A stretch of 7,036 nt of DNA, from positions 1-7,036 of the forward strand of contig CALXRJ010000123.1 of the NCBI GenBank assembly GCA_944390615.1. Reading direction: 5' to 3'. This stretch comes from an uncultured Clostridia bacterium. GTDB taxonomy: Bacteria > Bacillota > Clostridia > TANB77 > CAG-508. This document shows positions 1 to 5,910 of this stretch, piece by piece. The first letter of the stretch is position 1, and every line of letters starts with the position of its first letter. Both the position numbers and the translations under genes were made by a program. The notes under the pieces are model-generated. The model saw only the letters and a program-made list of their open reading frames with translations. It did no database searches and had not been told where the DNA came from.

Positions 1-12
1 TTATTGTTATAA

Positions 13-137
13 AATTTATTGCATTCCTCGGCTCCCGGCATACCTGAAGAGCATCTAAACTTAAATAAAACGAGCCTCTCGCTGCATCCTTCGCGCTTCC
101 TCATTTCATTTAAGTTAAGATGCTCTAGCAATAATTT
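13..137. repeat. Long imperfect inverted repeat with GC-rich inserts
   Basis: Bases 48-66 and 108-126 are inverted copies matching at 18 of 19 positions (the single mismatch is 57/117). Outside them 13-22 and 128-137 match at 9 of 10 positions. One base separates the two stems on the right, but 25 bases (23-47) do so on the left. The central loop (67-107) and the left insert are visibly richer in G+C than their surroundings and resemble each other: both carry a GCAT-pyrimidine-CGGC/CGCG-CT pattern. No ORF or U-tract accompanies the structure, so it is not a simple terminator. It could be a small non-autonomous mobile repeat, a structured RNA, or debris at the end of an upstream transcription unit. 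The structure is plain in the sequence; its identity is unknown. Confidence 0.6.
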
Positions 138-161
138 CTAAAAAATACCAAGCAAAAGGTA

Positions 162-188
162 TTGACAAAAACAAAAATTGGGTATAAT
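162..188 (+). promoter_or_regulatory. Sigma-A promoter of the aspS-gatCAB operon
   Basis: A perfect -35 hexamer TTGACA (162-167) is followed by TATAAT (183-188) with a 15-nt spacer. The overlapping TAATAT (185-190) would give the ideal 17-nt spacer. Transcription should begin near 195, just before the T-box stem I. No other promoter of this quality is seen before gatB ends, so the four genes are probably one transcript. Confidence 0.8.
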
Positions 189-194
189 ATAGAT

Positions 195-472
195 AGCGTA
201 AAATTGTGATGAAGATGCAAAGGTAGTCAAAGTTACTAATAGAGAATAAGGGTCATAGGCTGAAAGCCCTTTTAGAAGAACAGACAAAACTGAAACACAT
301 TGGAGCAATAAAAAAAAGAGGAAAGATTTTTAAATTGCATATAAAAATTAAAAACAATATGCAATTGTAACGTAACAAGAAAAAACTTTTACGGTAAAAC
401 TTTCAAGCTTGGGTGGTACCGCGGATATAAATTATTCGTCCCTGCATTTTTAGCAGAGGGCGATTTTTGTTT
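195..472 (+). ncRNA. T-box riboswitch leader, probable Asn specifier
   Basis: This is a tRNA-sensing transcription attenuator. Stem I spans about 203-309, closed by ATTG (203-206) and CAAT (306-309). Inside the closing stem is a kink-turn-like GATGA/TGGAG element. Next comes a short ATG/CAT helix (215-217 with 298-300), the specifier loop, the AGAGA bulge (241-245) and the apical GGCTGAAAGCC loop (258-268). In this fold the triplet followed by a purine and the helix is AAC at 294-296, an asparagine codon, which suits the operon. A perfect 10-bp hairpin (333-342 with 357-366) and a 5-bp hairpin (371-375 with 389-393) follow. The conserved T-box sequence GGGTGGTACCGCGG (411-424) carries the UGGN bulge TGGT (414-417) that pairs with the tRNA acceptor end. 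GGG 411-413 can pair with CCC 440-442 in the antiterminator. The class is certain; the specifier assignment rests on a hand-drawn fold. Confidence 0.95.
437..472 (+). terminator. Intrinsic terminator of the T-box leader
   Basis: CGTCCCTGC (437-445) pairs, with small bulges, with GCAGAGGGCG (453-462). A T-rich tract follows (464-472). The left arm includes the CCC that the antiterminator would use, so the two folds exclude each other, as expected when uncharged tRNA allows readthrough into aspS. Confidence 0.85.
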
Positions 473-513
473 CTTTGCTAAAAACAAAACTAAGTTAGAA
501 GGAGAGAAGCATT

Positions 514-2271
514 ATGAGTAAATTTAAAACACACACCTGTAATGAAATTTCCCTAGCAGATGTGGGAAAAAAAGTTAGAATAGCAGGATTTGTTGACACA
601 ATCCGAGATTTAGGAGGATTAGTTTTTTTAGACATAAGAGACATGTATGGAATCACACAAGTTGTAACATCCATGGACTCACAAGATGTAGATGTAGTAT
701 CACATATTCCAATCGAATCAGCAGTTAGTGTATATGGAACTGTTAGAAAAAGATCAGAAGACACCATAAACTTAAAACTAAAAACAGGAGAAGTTGAAAT
801 TTATATTGAACAAATAGAAGTTTTAGGAAAAAGGACCAAAAACCTACCATTTGAAATTAATATGTCCCAAGATGTAAGAGAAGATGTCAGATTAAAATAT
901 CGTTATTTAGATTTAAGAAGCAAAAAATTGCAAGACAATTTAATCTTAAGAGCAAAAGTGATTCAATTTTTAAGAACACAAATGATTGAGCAAGGATTTT
1001 TAGAAGTACAAACACCAATTCTAACATCCTCTTCACCAGAAGGAGCAAGAGATTATTTAGTACCAAGTAGACATCATGCCGGAAAATTTTATGCCCTTCC
1101 ACAAGCACCACAACAATTCAAACAATTACTTATGGTATCAGGAATTGATAAATATTTCCAAATAGCCCCATGTTTTCGAGACGAAGATGCAAGAGCTGAT
1201 AGAGCACCAGGCGAATTTTACCAATTAGATATGGAAATGGCATTTAGTACGCAAGAAGATGTATTTGCAGCAATTGAACCTGTTATGTATCATACGTTTA
1301 AAGAATTTTCCAACAAAAAAATTGCAGAATATCCATTCCCAAAAATTTCCTATCAAGAAGCATTAGTAAAATATGGAACCGATAAGCCAGATTTAAGAAA
1401 TCCACTTTACATCATCGACTTATCAGAATTTTTTAGTAAATGTACTTTTAAAGCATTTATCGGAAGAACAGTAAGAGCCATAAAAATAAATGGTCATATG
1501 TCAAAAGGATTTCATGAAAAAATGTTAGATTATGCGATAAGTATAGGAATGAAAGGACTAGGCTATTTAGAGGTACAAGAAGACTTAAGTTTCAAAGGAC
1601 CAATAGACAAATTTATTCCAGATGACTTAAAACAAGAACTAATAAAATTAGCAGATTTAAAACCTGATGACACTATATTTTTCATAGCAGACAATCAAAA
1701 GAGGGCGACAGAACTAGCAGGACAAATAAGAACAGAACTTGGAAAAAGATTGAATTTAATTGACGAAAATGTTTTTAGCTTCTGTTGGATTGTAGACTTT
1801 CCAATGTTTGAAGAAGGAGAAAATGGAAAACTAGCATTTTGCCATAATCCATTTTCTATGCCACAAGGAGGAATGGAAGCACTAAATAACCAAAATCCAT
1901 TAGAAATATTGGCTTATCAATATGATATTGTATGTAATGGAATCGAATTATCATCAGGAGCTGTAAGAAATCATGATATAGAAATCATGCTAAAAGCCTT
2001 CCAAATGGCAGGATACACAGAAGAAGAGGTCAAAACAAAATTTGGAGCCTTATATACAGCTTTCCAATTCGGAGCTCCACCACATGCCGGCATTGCACCA
2101 GGAATTGACAGAATGTTAATGCTACTTACAGGCTCTGAAACCATAAGAGAAGTAATTGCATTTCCACTAAACTCAAAAGCAGAAGATGTCATGATGGGAG
2201 CACCAGGTTTTGTAAAAAATGAACAATTAAGAGAAGTGCATATTAAAATTGATAAAAAAGGAGGAGATTAA
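514..2271 (+). CDS. aspS: Aspartyl-tRNA synthetase, alphaproteobacterial-like, likely serving Asn-tRNA formation
   Basis: This 585-residue class II synthetase charges tRNA(Asp) with Asp in the cytoplasm and, if non-discriminating, also charges tRNA(Asn) so that GatCAB can amidate it. An N-terminal OB-fold anticodon domain (about 1-110, with IRDLGGLVFLDIRD) precedes the catalytic domain. Visible landmarks are EGARDYLVPSR (176-186), motif 2 FRDEDARADR (221-230, Arg222), the GAD-type insertion (about 290-425) and motif 3 APGIDRMLML (528-537, Arg533). The length is normal for bacterial AspRS. The segments APGEFYQLD, FCWIVDFPM, HNPFSMPQGG and QYDIVCNG match what I recall of alphaproteobacterial AspRS rather than the usual RQPEFTQ / HHPFTSP form. 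The ATG at 514 has AAGGAG (499-504) 9 nt upstream. The gene follows the T-box directly and ends 2 nt before gatC. The family is certain; tRNA specificity is inferred from context. Confidence 0.97.
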   Translation: MSKFKTHTCNEISLADVGKKVRIAGFVDTIRDLGGLVFLDIRDMYGITQVVTSMDSQDVDVVSHIPIESAVSVYGTVRKRSEDTINLKLKTGEVEIYIEQIEVLGKRTKNLPFEINMSQDVREDVRLKYRYLDLRSKKLQDNLILRAKVIQFLRTQMIEQGFLEVQTPILTSSSPEGARDYLVPSRHHAGKFYALPQAPQQFKQLLMVSGIDKYFQIAPCFRDEDARADRAPGEFYQLDMEMAFSTQEDVFAAIEPVMYHTFKEFSNKKIAEYPFPKISYQEALVKYGTDKPDLRNPLYIIDLSEFFSKCTFKAFIGRTVRAIKINGHMSKGFHEKMLDYAISIGMKGLGYLEVQEDLSFKGPIDKFIPDDLKQELIKLADLKPDDTIFFIADNQKRATELAGQIRTELGKRLNLIDENVFSFCWIVDFPMFEEGENGKLAFCHNPFSMPQGGMEALNNQNPLEILAYQYDIVCNGIELSSGAVRNHDIEIMLKAFQMAGYTEEEVKTKFGALYTAFQFGAPPHAGIAPGIDRMLMLLTGSETIREVIAFPLNSKAEDVMMGAPGFVKNEQLREVHIKIDKKGGD

Positions 2272-2273
2272 AA

Positions 2274-2561
2274 ATGACGGTATCCAAAGAAGAAATTTTA
2301 CACATAGCCAATTTAGCTAGTTTAACATTAAAAGAAGAAGAAATAGAAGAATATATGCATAATCTAGAAGAAATACTAAATTTTGCCAATATCGTAAATA
2401 ATGCACCAGTAGAAGGACTTGATATAACAATCGGAGCAGGAGACGCGAAAAACCGATTTAGAAAAGATGAAATAAAAATATTTGAAGACAATGAAGCATT
2501 ACTTAGCAACTGCGCAGAAGTAGAGCAAAATATGTTTAAACTACCAAAAGTAATCAACTAA
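2274..2561 (+). CDS. gatC: Asp-tRNA(Asn)/Glu-tRNA(Gln) amidotransferase subunit C
   Basis: GatC is the small subunit (95 residues, the usual size) that wraps around GatA and stabilises its contact with GatB in the GatCAB amidotransferase. The N-terminal helices carry the family pattern HIANLASLTLKEEEIEEY (about 10-27), followed by the helix LEEILNFANIVNN (about 31-43). The linker contains FRKDEI, in the place of the usual LReD motif. The C-terminus NMFKLPKVI is the typical family ending. AAGGAGG (2258-2264) lies within the end of aspS, 9 nt before the ATG, and only 2 nt separate the aspS stop from this start, so translation is probably coupled. The usual proline of the NAPE motif is replaced: the sequence reads SNCAEVEQ. 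That is minor divergence, not damage. Confidence 0.94.
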   Translation: MTVSKEEILHIANLASLTLKEEEIEEYMHNLEEILNFANIVNNAPVEGLDITIGAGDAKNRFRKDEIKIFEDNEALLSNCAEVEQNMFKLPKVIN

Positions 2562-2562
2562 T

Positions 2563-2595
2563 ATTTTTCAAAAGGACCATTTCTTTTTGAAAAAT
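2563..2595 (+). repeat. Hairpin A in the gatC-gatA spacer
   Basis: ATTTTTCAAAA (2563-2573) and TTTTGAAAAAT (2585-2595) are perfect 11-bp inverted arms around an 11-nt loop that contains GGACC. The hairpin begins right after the gatC stop. The stem is almost all A/T and no U-tract follows it, so it is a poor terminator. The right arm could instead pair with TCAAAA at 2599-2604. Confidence 0.6.
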
Positions 2596-2604
2596 TTCTC
2601 AAAA

Positions 2605-2636
2605 GGACCGTATTATTTCGCAAAAAGAAACGGTCC
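2605..2636 (+). repeat. Hairpin B in the gatC-gatA spacer
   Basis: GGACCGT (2605-2611) and ACGGTCC (2630-2636) form a perfect 7-bp stem around an 18-nt loop. AAAAGGACC before it is a direct repeat of the same sequence in hairpin A (2570-2578), so the GGTCC arm could pair with either copy. No T-run follows. The structure ends in GGTCCCAATG (2632-2641), which recurs in the gatA-gatB spacer. Confidence 0.6.
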
Positions 2637-2655
2637 CAATGAAAAAATGTTATGT

Positions 2656-2663
2656 AAAGGAGG
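2656..2663 (+). promoter_or_regulatory. Ribosome binding site that fixes the gatA start
   Basis: AAAGGAGG lies 6 nt before ATG 2670 but only 3 nt before the in-frame TTG at 2667. The ATG is therefore the likely start. Confidence 0.85.
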
Positions 2664-2669
2664 ATCTTG

Positions 2670-4139
2670 ATGAACATTATTAATTTAACCGTTCATGAGT
2701 TACAGGAAAAATTAAAAAACAAAGAAATTACCGTAACAGAAATTACAGATGCTTATTGTGATAGAATAAAAGAAAAAGAGCCTGAAGTGGAAGCATTTGT
2801 AACAACTTATTTAGAAGAAGCAAAAGTACAAGCCAAAGAAGAAAAAAAAAAAATAGAAAAAGGAGAAGTAACAGGAGCATTAGCAGGAATTCCAATAGGA
2901 ATTAAGGATAATATATGCATGAAAGGAACCAAAACAACTTGCTCTTCTAAAATGCTAGAAAATTTTATTGCTCCCTATGATGCTACTGTGATTGAAAAAT
3001 TAAAAGCAGAAAATATTATCTCTTTAGGAAAATTAAATATGGATGAGTTTGCCATGGGAAGCTCAACAGAAACATCCTATTTTAAGAAAACCAAAAATCC
3101 TTGGAATTTAAACAAAGTACCTGGCGGATCTTCTGGCGGTTCAGCTGCAGCAGTTGCTGCAAATTTAGTTCCTTGGGCTTTAGGGTCTGATACAGGAGGC
3201 TCAATTCGTCAACCAGCTTCCCTTTGCGGAGTAGTAGGATTAAAGCCAACCTATGGTTTAGTTTCAAGATATGGATTAGTAGCATTTGCTTCTAGTTTGG
3301 ACCAAATTGGACCAATTACCAAGGATGTACAAGACAATGCAATACTTTTAAATTTAATTGCAGGAAAAGATGAAAAAGATACCACATCAGAAGAGGTAGA
3401 AAAAATCGATTATACCAAGGCATTAAAAAATGATGTAAAAGGTATGAAAATAGGTATTCCAAAAGAATTTTTTGGAGATGGAATTAATGTAGAGGTAAAA
3501 ACAAAATTACAAGAAGCAATAGAAATTTATAAAGAATTAGGAGCAGAAGTGGAAGAATTTTCTTTAGATATTGCACAATATGCTTTAGCAACATACTACA
3601 TTATAGCTTGTGCAGAAGCTAGTTCAAACCTGGGAAGATTTGATGGAATAAGATATGGCTACAGAACTCCTGCATATAGCAATTTAAAAGATATTTATAA
3701 AAAGTCAAGAAGTGAAGGATTTGGCGCAGAAGTAAAAAGAAGAATCATACTGGGAACTTATGTACTTTCATCAGGTTATTATGATGCCTATTATAAAAAA
3801 GCACAACAAGTTCGTACATTGGTTTCTAATGAATTTAGAAAAGCATTTACAAAATATGATGTTATTTTGACGCCAACATCCCCAACAGTAGCTTTTAAAA
3901 TAGGGGAGAAATCAAATAACCCAATGGAAATGTATTTAGCAGATATTTGTACAGTTTCCATCAATATAGCAGGAGTTCCTGCCATATCACTACCATGCGG
4001 AGTAGACAGCCAAGGTATGCCAATTGGAATGCAAATAATAGGTGACAAATTTAAAGAAGAAACTATTTTAAATGCAGCATATACCTTTGAGCAAAAAATT
4101 AAATTTAGAGAAAATTATCAACCAAAATTTACCAAATGA
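2670..4139 (+). CDS. gatA: Asp-tRNA(Asn)/Glu-tRNA(Gln) amidotransferase subunit A
   Basis: GatA is the glutaminase subunit of GatCAB. It hydrolyses glutamine and sends ammonia through a tunnel to GatB. With the start at ATG 2670 the protein has 489 residues, the normal length. It carries the amidase-signature catalytic triad: Lys79 in IGIKD, cis-Ser154 in PGGSSGGS and nucleophile Ser178 in GSDTGGSIRQPAS. These numbers coincide with those I recall for the Staphylococcus aureus enzyme, which supports the chosen start. The segment VGLKPTYGLVSRYGLVAFASSLDQIGP follows, as in the family. The ending (INIAGVPAISLPCG, then GMPIGMQIIG) is intact. It lies in the operon after a 108-nt hairpin-containing spacer. 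A run of 12 A (2842-2853) encodes the end of Glu58 and Lys59-61 in a charged surface stretch. Identity is certain. Confidence 0.98.
   Translation: MNIINLTVHELQEKLKNKEITVTEITDAYCDRIKEKEPEVEAFVTTYLEEAKVQAKEEKKKIEKGEVTGALAGIPIGIKDNICMKGTKTTCSSKMLENFIAPYDATVIEKLKAENIISLGKLNMDEFAMGSSTETSYFKKTKNPWNLNKVPGGSSGGSAAAVAANLVPWALGSDTGGSIRQPASLCGVVGLKPTYGLVSRYGLVAFASSLDQIGPITKDVQDNAILLNLIAGKDEKDTTSEEVEKIDYTKALKNDVKGMKIGIPKEFFGDGINVEVKTKLQEAIEIYKELGAEVEEFSLDIAQYALATYYIIACAEASSNLGRFDGIRYGYRTPAYSNLKDIYKKSRSEGFGAEVKRRIILGTYVLSSGYYDAYYKKAQQVRTLVSNEFRKAFTKYDVILTPTSPTVAFKIGEKSNNPMEMYLADICTVSINIAGVPAISLPCGVDSQGMPIGMQIIGDKFKEETILNAAYTFEQKIKFRENYQPKFTK
2842..2853 (+). repeat. Run of 12 adenines inside gatA
   Basis: An uninterrupted A12 tract covers codons 58-62 of gatA. 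Tracts of this length can provoke polymerase slippage in replication or transcription. The reading frame is intact here. Confidence 0.9.
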
Positions 4140-4151
4140 ACGATTGACTCT

Positions 4152-4185
4152 TAAGTCTTTTTAGCGCTGATGCCCAAAAGACTTA
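4152..4185 (+). repeat. Hairpin in the gatA-gatB spacer
   Basis: TAAGTCTTTT (4152-4161) and AAAAGACTTA (4176-4185) form a perfect 10-bp stem around a 14-nt loop. The right arm runs straight into GGTCCCAATG (4186-4195), the same decamer that ends hairpin B before gatA. No U-tract follows, so it is unlikely to terminate transcription. It may protect or process the mRNA, or be an inserted repeat. Confidence 0.65.
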
Positions 4186-4205
4186 GGTCCCAATGGTTCC
4201 ACAAA

Positions 4206-4212
4206 AAGGAGG
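4206..4212 (+). promoter_or_regulatory. Ribosome binding site that fixes the gatB start
   Basis: AAGGAGG lies 7 nt before ATG 4220. The upstream in-frame ATG at 4193 would place this site inside the coding region and has no Shine-Dalgarno of its own. Confidence 0.88.
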
Positions 4213-4219
4213 AAAAAGG

Positions 4220-5659
4220 ATGTCAAGAGAAGACTATGAAGTAGTAATAGGACTAGAAGTCCATGCAGAATTATCAACTAAAACAAAGATATTTTGCAGT
4301 TGTCCAACGTCTTTTGGGGCAAAACCAAATACCCAAACTTGTCCAATCTGTATGGCAATGCCAGGGACACTTCCTGTTTTAAATGAAAAAGTAGTAGAAT
4401 ATGCAGTAAAAGCAGGTTTAGCAACAAATTGCGAAATATCTATGGATAGTAAAAATGATCGAAAAAATTATTTTTATCCAGATTTACCAAAATCTTATCA
4501 AATTTCACAATATGATAAACCACTTTGTGAGCATGGTTATATAGAAATTGAGGACAAAGATGGAAAGAAAAAGAAAATTAGACTTTTAAGAATTCACATT
4601 GAAGAAGATGCTGGAAAATTAAATCATGATGAATTTGGTGGCGGAAGTCTAGTTGATTTAAATAGAGCAGGAGTTCCTTTAATTGAAATTGTATCAGAAC
4701 CAGATTTATCATCCAGTGAAGAAGTTGATAAATATTTAAAAAAATTAAAATCTATTTTAGAATATATAGAAGTATCAGATTGTAAAATGCAAGAAGGATC
4801 TTTCCGAGCAGATGTAAATGTATCAGTTAAAAAGAAAACAGATACAAAATTAGGAACTCGTACAGAAATGAAAAATATGAATTCGTTTAGGAGTATTACA
4901 AGAGCTATTGAATATGAAGTTGAAAGACAAATCGATGTACTAGAAGATGGCGGAAAAATTGAACAAGAAACCTTAAGGTGGGATGATGTATCTGGGAAAA
5001 CCTTCTCCATGAGAGATAAGGAAGATGCACAAGATTATCGATATTTTCCAGATCCAGATTTAGTAGCCATCAAACTTTCGAAAGAATATATTCAAAATGT
5101 GAAAAATAATTTACCAGAACTTCCGGAAAGTAGACATGAAAGATATATTAAAGAATACAAGATGTCAGAAAAAGATGCTGGAATTATTGTAGCTTCTAAA
5201 TACCTATCTAATTTATTTGAAGAAGCAAGTCAAATTTGTGGCAATCACAAAGCTGTTAGCAACTGGATTATTTCCGATATTTCCAGGATTTTAAATGAAA
5301 AAGAAATGGAACCAAATGAAATTCCATTTACTGCAAAACAGCTAGCAAATTTAGTAACTTTAATTGATAAAGGAACCATAAGTTCAAGTATTGCCAAAAA
5401 AGTATTAATAGAAATGTTTGAAAATCCAAGAGAACCAGAAGAAATTATTAAAGAAAAAGGTTGGATACAAATTTCAGATGAAGGAGCTATCAAAGAAGTA
5501 GTTTTAAAAGTACTTGCTGAAAATCCACAGTCAGTCCAAGACTTTAAAGCTGGTAAAGATAGAGCTTTAGGATTTTTGGTAGGGCAAGCTATGAAGGCAA
5601 CAAAAGGAAAAGCAAATCCTCAAATGCTAAATAAAATGTTTGTGGAAGAAATGAAATGA
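4220..5659 (+). CDS. gatB: Asp-tRNA(Asn)/Glu-tRNA(Gln) amidotransferase subunit B
   Basis: GatB is the tRNA-binding and kinase subunit of GatCAB. It phosphorylates the side chain of mischarged Asp-tRNA(Asn) or Glu-tRNA(Gln), and the ammonia from GatA then completes the amide. The protein has 479 residues from ATG 4220, the usual size. It opens with YEVVIGLEVHAEL (6-18) and carries a four-cysteine zinc site: Cys26, Cys28, Cys41 and Cys44 (FCSC...CPIC). The catalytic cradle includes DRKNYFYPDLPKSYQISQYD, HIEEDAGKL and DLNRAGVPLIEIVSEPD, then SFRADVNVS and the DYRYFPDPDL segment. The C-terminal helical and YqeY-like tail domains, which bind tRNA, end with GQAMKATKGKANPQMLNKM. The gene is complete and is the last of the operon. 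Its TGA stop (5657-5659) is part of the downstream hairpin. Identity is certain. Confidence 0.98.
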   Translation: MSREDYEVVIGLEVHAELSTKTKIFCSCPTSFGAKPNTQTCPICMAMPGTLPVLNEKVVEYAVKAGLATNCEISMDSKNDRKNYFYPDLPKSYQISQYDKPLCEHGYIEIEDKDGKKKKIRLLRIHIEEDAGKLNHDEFGGGSLVDLNRAGVPLIEIVSEPDLSSSEEVDKYLKKLKSILEYIEVSDCKMQEGSFRADVNVSVKKKTDTKLGTRTEMKNMNSFRSITRAIEYEVERQIDVLEDGGKIEQETLRWDDVSGKTFSMRDKEDAQDYRYFPDPDLVAIKLSKEYIQNVKNNLPELPESRHERYIKEYKMSEKDAGIIVASKYLSNLFEEASQICGNHKAVSNWIISDISRILNEKEMEPNEIPFTAKQLANLVTLIDKGTISSSIAKKVLIEMFENPREPEEIIKEKGWIQISDEGAIKEVVLKVLAENPQSVQDFKAGKDRALGFLVGQAMKATKGKANPQMLNKMFVEEMK

Positions 5660-5686
5660 GCCAAAGGGGCCGGGTCCCTTTGGCTC
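5658..5686. terminator. Probable bidirectional terminator after gatB
   Basis: GAGCCAAAGGG (5658-5668) and CCCTTTGGCTC (5676-5686) form a perfect 11-bp GC-rich stem with a 7-nt loop. It overlaps the last two bases of the gatB stop codon. It sits between the convergent gatB and ribbon-helix-helix genes. Downstream sequence is pyrimidine-rich in both directions (TCTCCCTTTACTCC on the plus strand, ATTTCATTTCTTCC on the minus strand) but is not a clean U-tract. Confidence 0.65.
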
Positions 5687-5699
5687 TCTCCCTTTACTC

Positions 5700-5879
5700 C
5701 TAATTTTCTTTCAAGTGTTTCAATCCAAATTCAATGATTTGATTAATTACACAATTAAAACTAATCTCATTTTCAGCAGCTAATTGGCTGATTTTATCAA
5801 AAGTAGCACCACTAATTCTTATAGTACGGGTAACACTATCATTTGTTTTAGCACTTTTTTCTATTTTTAATTTATCCAT
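5700..5879 (-). CDS. Small ribbon-helix-helix (Arc/CopG-like) DNA-binding protein
   Basis: From the preferred ATG at 5879 this encodes 59 residues. The order fits a ribbon-helix-helix fold: a short basic lead (KLKIEKSAK), a beta strand (VTRTIRIS), helix A (ATFDKISQLAAENEI) and helix B (SFNCVINQIIEFGLKHL). Such proteins dimerise and bind short inverted repeats; many repress their own gene or act as antitoxins. No toxin-like partner is next to it on the same strand. The frame is open up to an ATG at 5921. That ATG lies within the likely -10 region, and the next (5903) would sit almost at the transcription start. AAAGGA at 5890-5895 (read on the minus strand) is 10 nt before ATG 5879, so the short form is favoured. 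Fold assignment is fairly secure; role and target are unknown. Confidence 0.72.
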   Translation of the reverse strand: MDKLKIEKSAKTNDSVTRTIRISGATFDKISQLAAENEISFNCVINQIIEFGLKHLKEN

Positions 5880-5910
5880 AATTCCAGCATCCTTTCTTTT
5901 CATTAACCCT

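Noticed and set aside
295..298. ACA (Thr) or CAC (His) as the T-box specifier
   Set aside because: Both would shift the triplet into the base of the lower helix, and neither amino acid fits an aspS-gatCAB operon. AAC at 294-296 is followed by the expected purine.
2667..2669. TTG as gatA start
   Set aside because: It lies only 3 nt from the Shine-Dalgarno. ATG 2670 has normal spacing and gives the standard Lys79/Ser154/Ser178 numbering.
4152..4185. Spacer hairpins as transcription terminators inside the operon
   Set aside because: Neither the gatC-gatA nor the gatA-gatB hairpins are followed by a T-run, and gatA and gatB have no promoter of their own, so readthrough is required.
4193..4219. 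N-terminal extension of gatB from ATG 4193
   Set aside because: The nine extra codons contain the AAGGAGG ribosome binding site and have no Shine-Dalgarno of their own. GatB proteins normally start about five residues before YEVVIGLEVHAEL.
4624..5010. Antisense 128-codon open frame within gatB, and similar antisense frames in aspS, gatC and gatA
   Set aside because: They lie wholly opposite well-identified genes, lack ribosome binding sites and recognisable domains, and reflect the codon bias of the true strand.
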